Both the position numbers and the translations under genes were made by a program. 53,796 nucleotides of DNA from Stentor coeruleus (lineage: Eukaryota > Ciliophora > Heterotrichea > Heterotrichida > Stentoridae). Of the stretch, positions 49,465 through 53,796 are shown piece after piece. The notes under the pieces are model-generated. The model saw nothing but the letters and a program-made list of their open reading frames with translations. It searched no databases and was not told where the DNA came from. The stretch's first letter is position 1. Every line of letters begins with the position of its first letter. The stretch spans positions 1 to 53,796 of the forward strand of contig MPUH01000448.1 of assembly GCA_001970955.1 (NCBI GenBank), read 5' to 3'.

Positions 49465-50714
49465 CTATTTCTAGGTTTATTCACTAAATCAAAGAAATTT
49501 ATATCACTTAGGATCTAAAATTATGCTGCATTTAAAAAAATGTAGACATTTTTTAGCATTGTTTTCATATTTTATTAATCTAGATTGGATCAAAGATAAA
49601 GCTGGTGTGCTACTTTTTTGCTATATATGGTTTATATAGGTAGACCTCAGGATTATATATAGTTTTATAATATATATCCTATAGCATGTGCATTATAGAT
49701 GCTCTCGAAATCTTATTTAAATGCATGTCAAACATAAAAACTCCATGCAAGTTTATTTCTAATTAAGCTGACAATACCTTGTTATTCAAGGAATCTATAG
49801 GATTTCTGAATCATTTCAATCACTTCAATTAATGTTATCAAAGATATTTCTTCAACTTCAGAAGAATAGATTACTTTTTATATTTCAATAAAACTTGACT
49901 GCATTATAACCATTTACGCATTCTTTTTCAAATCAAAATTACTATTTCAAGATTATCTTAAATCAGTAAATATTCTTACTTCTAAATTATTATCTAAAAA
50001 GATTTTGCTAATAAAAGTAATAAATTGGTCTCTTCTTCAATCTTTATTAAGTTTTCTTGCCTTACCTAATTAAGTATTTATGAAGTTTTCATTTACAACA
50101 TTAGCTTTTTTCCAGAATTTTTTTATAGTTAACTTTTATATTCTCTCCTATATTTTGCTTATTAGATATGCTGAATCTTTTAATGAAATTGTATATACTT
50201 TTTTGTCATTTAAACTGGTGTATTTTGATATGCTTATAAGACATAGAGAATACTAAGGCTTGAATATATATTACATATTGAAATCTTATCAAAAATATAT
50301 TATATTAGCTAAGACCCTAAATCTTTTATTTTAATGGCAAATCTATTTTAAGTATCCTTTAATGATTAACTTTAATGCATTTTTTGGATACTAAAATTAA
50401 GTTTTTCATACTTATAATCATAGATTGCAAATTCAAAATCATTTAGATATTAGCCTCTAACTCTTAAAGCAAAAAATAATTTAATTATAAGCAAGCATAA
50501 ATCTATTAATGATTATTTTTTAATTTAATTGAAATTATAATATTACTCTTGGTTTATCTAGTTTTATGTAAATTAATAAAAAATATGATGACCTTTTTAT
50601 TGTATTAAATTTTCAGCTAGAGAAAACAGCATATTATATTTTAAAATGATAAAAATAGATTCTATTTTTCTATAAAGTGGCTACTTAAGATATCTAACTA
50701 TTTCTAAAAATAAT
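49465..50714. other. Long intergenic between convergent genes
   Basis: AT-rich with pyrimidine-rich stretches on the plus strand (49830-50250). Closed in all frames. I see no gene, but decayed coding sequence cannot be excluded. Confidence 0.45.
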
Positions 50715-53186
50715 TTAAAGTCTTTCATCACAAACAATTTCATCCTCCAATGATTTTATTCCTGATAAAACTATCTTTTTATGTTTTTTCTTCCAGTCCC
50801 ATACATGAACAGTGCAATCACTTGAACTTACATATAAATATTTATCATTATGAGATATGAACACTGAATTAAGATAGCTACTATGCTCAAAAAGTATTGA
50901 ATGCTGATTATTATTTTTTAAATCCCATATTCTAACAGTTTTATCCAAGGAACAAGAAATTAAAAATTCTCCAAATTTTGAAAATTGAATTCCTTTTACA
51001 CTCTTTGAATGGCCTTTGAATACATTTATTTTAGTTTTCAAAGCTAAGTTCCATAAAATTACAAGTGCATCATTTCCTCCAGTACCCATGAGATTCTTGC
51101 TTTCAAATACACAAATGCAATTAAGGTCATTATTTTGTTCAAGAATAAAATCTTCCTGTTTTTCAGATTTTAAATCCCATATTTGAATTGTTTTGTTTGA
51201 ACAAATAAATATTGCTTTGTAATTTACTACTTTCAATCCTAAGATTTTTCCAAAATCGATTTTAATTATAGATTTTTGAATCATATTTTTAAGATCCCAT
51301 ATTCTTAGTGTTTCATCATTTGATCCTGATACTGCACAATCTCCATCTCCTAGAATTTCTATTGCAGTAATTATACTTAAATGGCCCTTAAAAATCGCTA
51401 TTATAGTATAAGTGTTGAGTTCATACATTTTTATAGTTTTATCGTTAAATCCTGACAAACAAAAAGAGCTGTCAGGTGAAACTGCAAGGCATAATGCTCT
51501 ACTTGAATAAGTGCTTATTGAGTTGATAGCTTCAAAACTTTTAAAATCCCAAATTTTTATAGTGAAGTCACTGCATGTAGATATTATAAGTTTTTTATTA
51601 GGAGTTGTCATGGTGCACCAAATTTGATATGCTGCTTTAGTTAAAGTTTTTATTAGGCATTTGCTATTTAAATCCCAGAATTTTTGTGTTCCATCATTTG
51701 ATAAACTTACAGCAATGTTTTTATCTTTAATGATTCCTACACCTATAACTTGATAGTTATGTCCTGGCATTTGAGCAAGCTCTTTCTCACCAGCAATATC
51801 CCAAATCCTTATAGTAAGATCACGTGAGCCTGTAACTGCAACTTTATTATCACTAGTTAGAGCAACTGCATTCACACTCTTAGTGTGGCCTTTAAAATAT
51901 TTGGATGGTATATAATTTTTTAAATCCCATAAAATCATAGTCTTATCAGCTGATGCTGAAAGTGCTAAGCTTCCATCATTTGAAATTAAAACATCAAACA
52001 CACTATCAAGATGCCCATTCAAAATAGCTATTTGCAATTTTGATACTAAATCCCATAATCTAATTGTTTTATCACCTGAGCAAGAAATTGCAACTTTACA
52101 ATCTCCAGTTATTGAAACTTTCCAAATGACAGAAGTATGGCCGACTAATTTATACATAATATTATAATTTTCCAAACTCCATACCTTAAGCTCGCTAGAA
52201 CAAGTTATAAAAAACTCATTATTTATTGCAATTTGAATGCAATTAGAATATTGATTAAGCTCAGAAATAATTTTTTCTTGTGAAAAAGTTCCAAGATTCC
52301 ATACACGTAAAGTTTTATCTGAGCTTACAGATATTGCATATTGACTACTTTTTGTTACTGAAATTCCTAAAACATAATCAGTGTGTCCAATTAGTAAAGT
52401 ATGCAGTTTTTGTTTTTCAATGCTCCAAACACCAACTTTTTTATCATCTGAAGCTGATAAAATGTATCTAATATTTGGAGTAAAAACTAAATCGTTTATA
52501 ATATCTTCATGACCTTCAAGAAAAAAAATTTGGATTATTTTCTCAATATCCCAAACTTTAATTGTTTTATCAGAAGATCCAGATGCAATATATTTATTAT
52601 CTGGAGATATTGCAACACACATTACACTATCTGTGTGACTTTTAACATGAATATCATAACTATCAAAGACTTTTTTCACTGCATTAGATCCGATAAATGA
52701 CTTCCTTTCTTCAATAAAGTTGATTGAATAAAATTCTTTTATACTTTGGTAGCCCTTAAAGGGTTTTAAAGTTTTATATGGATCCAGCATTGTGCTTATT
52801 AGTGAATCTATTTTATCTTTTAACTCTCTTTTGAAAATGCTGGTCTTTGAAATTGTTTTGTAGTCTTCAATTACTTTATCTAATCTGCCCAAAGATTTTT
52901 TGCATTCTTTTTTAATTTTATTTATAAGTTCTAATGTTCTTAAAATTATACTCTCCTTATAATTTTTAATTTGCATTATTCTGTAATTAATCTCATTTTT
53001 TAAGCTCTTCATTTCTTTATCAGATAGGGTAAATATAATTTTAACAAAATCAGGATTTGAACTTTTTGAAAAATGAAGCATAGAATGAGCTCCTGCGTGA
53101 TTTTCACACAAATAGATATTAGAGCACTTGCACATCCACGAAGCTATTTCTTGATTGGGATATAAACACTGAGAGCATTTATCCAT
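50715..53186 (-). CDS. B-box-like/coiled-coil WD40 protein with about 15 repeats
   Basis: 823 residues. The N-terminus has a B-box-like zinc site: C4-x2-C7, C19-x-C21, C27-x2-H30, H34, H38. A helical coiled coil follows (about 55-150). From about residue 180 there are about 15 WD40 repeats, recognisable by terminal dipeptides in IKVWDIE, LRVWNLG, IRLWDLV, MILWDLK, IRIWDIA, IKIWDFK, LRIWDLK, IQIWDLK, VRIWDLK and VHVWDWK. That is enough for two seven-bladed propellers. The arrangement resembles TRIM-like scaffolds without a RING, and it probably assembles complexes. It is intronless. A relic of a second copy of its first 150 codons lies upstream, so the gene belongs to a duplicated family. Confidence 0.9.
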   Translation of the reverse strand: MDKCSQCLYPNQEIASWMCKCSNIYLCENHAGAHSMLHFSKSSNPDFVKIIFTLSDKEMKSLKNEINYRIMQIKNYKESIILRTLELINKIKKECKKSLGRLDKVIEDYKTISKTSIFKRELKDKIDSLISTMLDPYKTLKPFKGYQSIKEFYSINFIEERKSFIGSNAVKKVFDSYDIHVKSHTDSVMCVAISPDNKYIASGSSDKTIKVWDIEKIIQIFFLEGHEDIINDLVFTPNIRYILSASDDKKVGVWSIEKQKLHTLLIGHTDYVLGISVTKSSQYAISVSSDKTLRVWNLGTFSQEKIISELNQYSNCIQIAINNEFFITCSSELKVWSLENYNIMYKLVGHTSVIWKVSITGDCKVAISCSGDKTIRLWDLVSKLQIAILNGHLDSVFDVLISNDGSLALSASADKTMILWDLKNYIPSKYFKGHTKSVNAVALTSDNKVAVTGSRDLTIRIWDIAGEKELAQMPGHNYQVIGVGIIKDKNIAVSLSNDGTQKFWDLNSKCLIKTLTKAAYQIWCTMTTPNKKLIISTCSDFTIKIWDFKSFEAINSISTYSSRALCLAVSPDSSFCLSGFNDKTIKMYELNTYTIIAIFKGHLSIITAIEILGDGDCAVSGSNDETLRIWDLKNMIQKSIIKIDFGKILGLKVVNYKAIFICSNKTIQIWDLKSEKQEDFILEQNNDLNCICVFESKNLMGTGGNDALVILWNLALKTKINVFKGHSKSVKGIQFSKFGEFLISCSLDKTVRIWDLKNNNQHSILFEHSSYLNSVFISHNDKYLYVSSSDCTVHVWDWKKKHKKIVLSGIKSLEDEIVCDERL

Positions 53187-53439
53187 ATTATATAAGCTAT
53201 TAAATACCCTTTTACAATAGATAATTCTAAAGAGCTTTAGAATTTTCTAGCATAAAAACACTATTTGAGTAAATCAAATATGCAAAAATTTAAGATATCC
53301 CTTCAGAAATGTTTTTTAGGCATATTAATTATAATAATTAAAATAACCTTCAAATTTAGAATAAAGTGTAGGATAAACAAATTGTTGGCTTTAATAATTG
53401 ATGAAATTGTTCTAAGATTTATATTTCTAGTTCTATAAA
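53187..53439. other. Upstream flank of the WD40 gene
   Basis: AT-rich, no open frame. A near-palindrome (ttctaaagagctttagaa) lies near 53225. Confidence 0.5.
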
Positions 53440-53790
53440 AATTATTCAATAAAATTCATTGAATACTTTTATTACCTTTGAAAGGCTTCAAAATTTTGTA
53501 GGGATTCAGTATTTTGCTTAAAAGTTTCTCAACTTGGTTTTAGACTTGATATTAAAATACTAGTTCTTGATAGTGTTCTATGTTTTTAAATAGTCCAATT
53601 TTTCTTAATATGTTTGTATTGTTTTTTATTTTTTGTATCAAAACTAATGTTTCTTGAATTAAATGCTTCTTGAAATCATTGATTAACAGTGTTAGGTGTC
53701 AACCTCTCATTTTCTTATCAGAAAGAATAAAATCAATCTGAATCAAATCAAGAATTGCTGAGAGCACTTATTCGCATATTATAATCATAA
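53440..53790 (-). pseudogene. Relic of a WD40-gene paralogue 5' end
   Basis: Matches the part of the WD40 gene at about 52720-53190 in order: attgaa/ttgaat..aaaattc, then acctttgaaaggcttcaaaattttgtagggattcagtattttgctta against cccttaaagggttttaaagttttatatggatccagcattgtgctta, then the coiled-coil region, ttatcagaaag against ttatcagatagg, and gctgagagcacttattcgcatatt against actgagagcatttatccatatt. The segment encoding the zinc-site histidines is deleted and stops interrupt the frame. The relic lies upstream of the intact gene, in the same orientation. Confidence 0.75.
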
Positions 53791-53796
53791 TATGTT

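Overview
The window looks like macronuclear DNA from a heterotrich ciliate that keeps the standard genetic code, most probably Stentor. Four things point there. The DNA is AT-rich. Genes are compact and mostly intronless. TAA, TAG and TGA all act as real stops (TGA ends the DYRK kinase, TAG the aquaporin, TAA the channel). The three introns I could place are each exactly 15 nt, of the form GTAA...ATATAG. I saw no tRNA, rRNA, CRISPR array or telomere.

Layout. 0-5.2 kb: the edge of a PLAC8-like gene, a PH-kinase, an RBR ubiquitin ligase with a decayed copy of its own 5' end beside it, and a coiled-coil gene. 6-14 kb: a DYRK kinase, a very short Atg8-like protein, a long coiled-coil protein and a metal-site-less allantoinase-like protein. 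14-24 kb: a large WG/DPW-rich protein with a degenerate nucleotidyltransferase domain, an aquaporin, a TPR-IQ protein, a cyclic-nucleotide-binding channel carrying a zinc knuckle, and a longin R-SNARE. 24-30 kb: a broken gene, a small basic protein, and a cluster of four related seven-helix receptors. 31-38 kb: a DadA-like oxidase, a GSK3 kinase, ribosomal protein eS26 divergent from a possible mitochondrial protein, and a SHIPPO-repeat ciliary protein. 38.2-39.3 kb: a decayed Merlin/ISXO2-type transposon with inverted ends. 40-47 kb: two unknown proteins, a Uba4/MOCS3-like protein lacking both sulfur-handling cysteines, and a SABATH-type methyltransferase. 47-53.8 kb: a decayed beta-propeller-like gene, a ubiquitin-like/zinc-ribbon protein, a 15-repeat WD40 protein and a relic of a paralogue of it.

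There are no operons. The genes are individually expressed eukaryotic genes for signalling (four kinases or channels, four receptors), ubiquitin-like and autophagy chemistry, cilia and housekeeping. Eight single N bases are each flanked by a near-exact direct duplication. These are unmerged contig overlaps, not biology, and they interrupt four genes. The most interesting themes are a run of probable pseudoenzymes (amidohydrolase, nucleotidyltransferase, Uba4-like), several 5'-end gene relics, the transposon fossil, and a consistent sense-strand base skew (A/C-rich before genes, G/T-rich after them).
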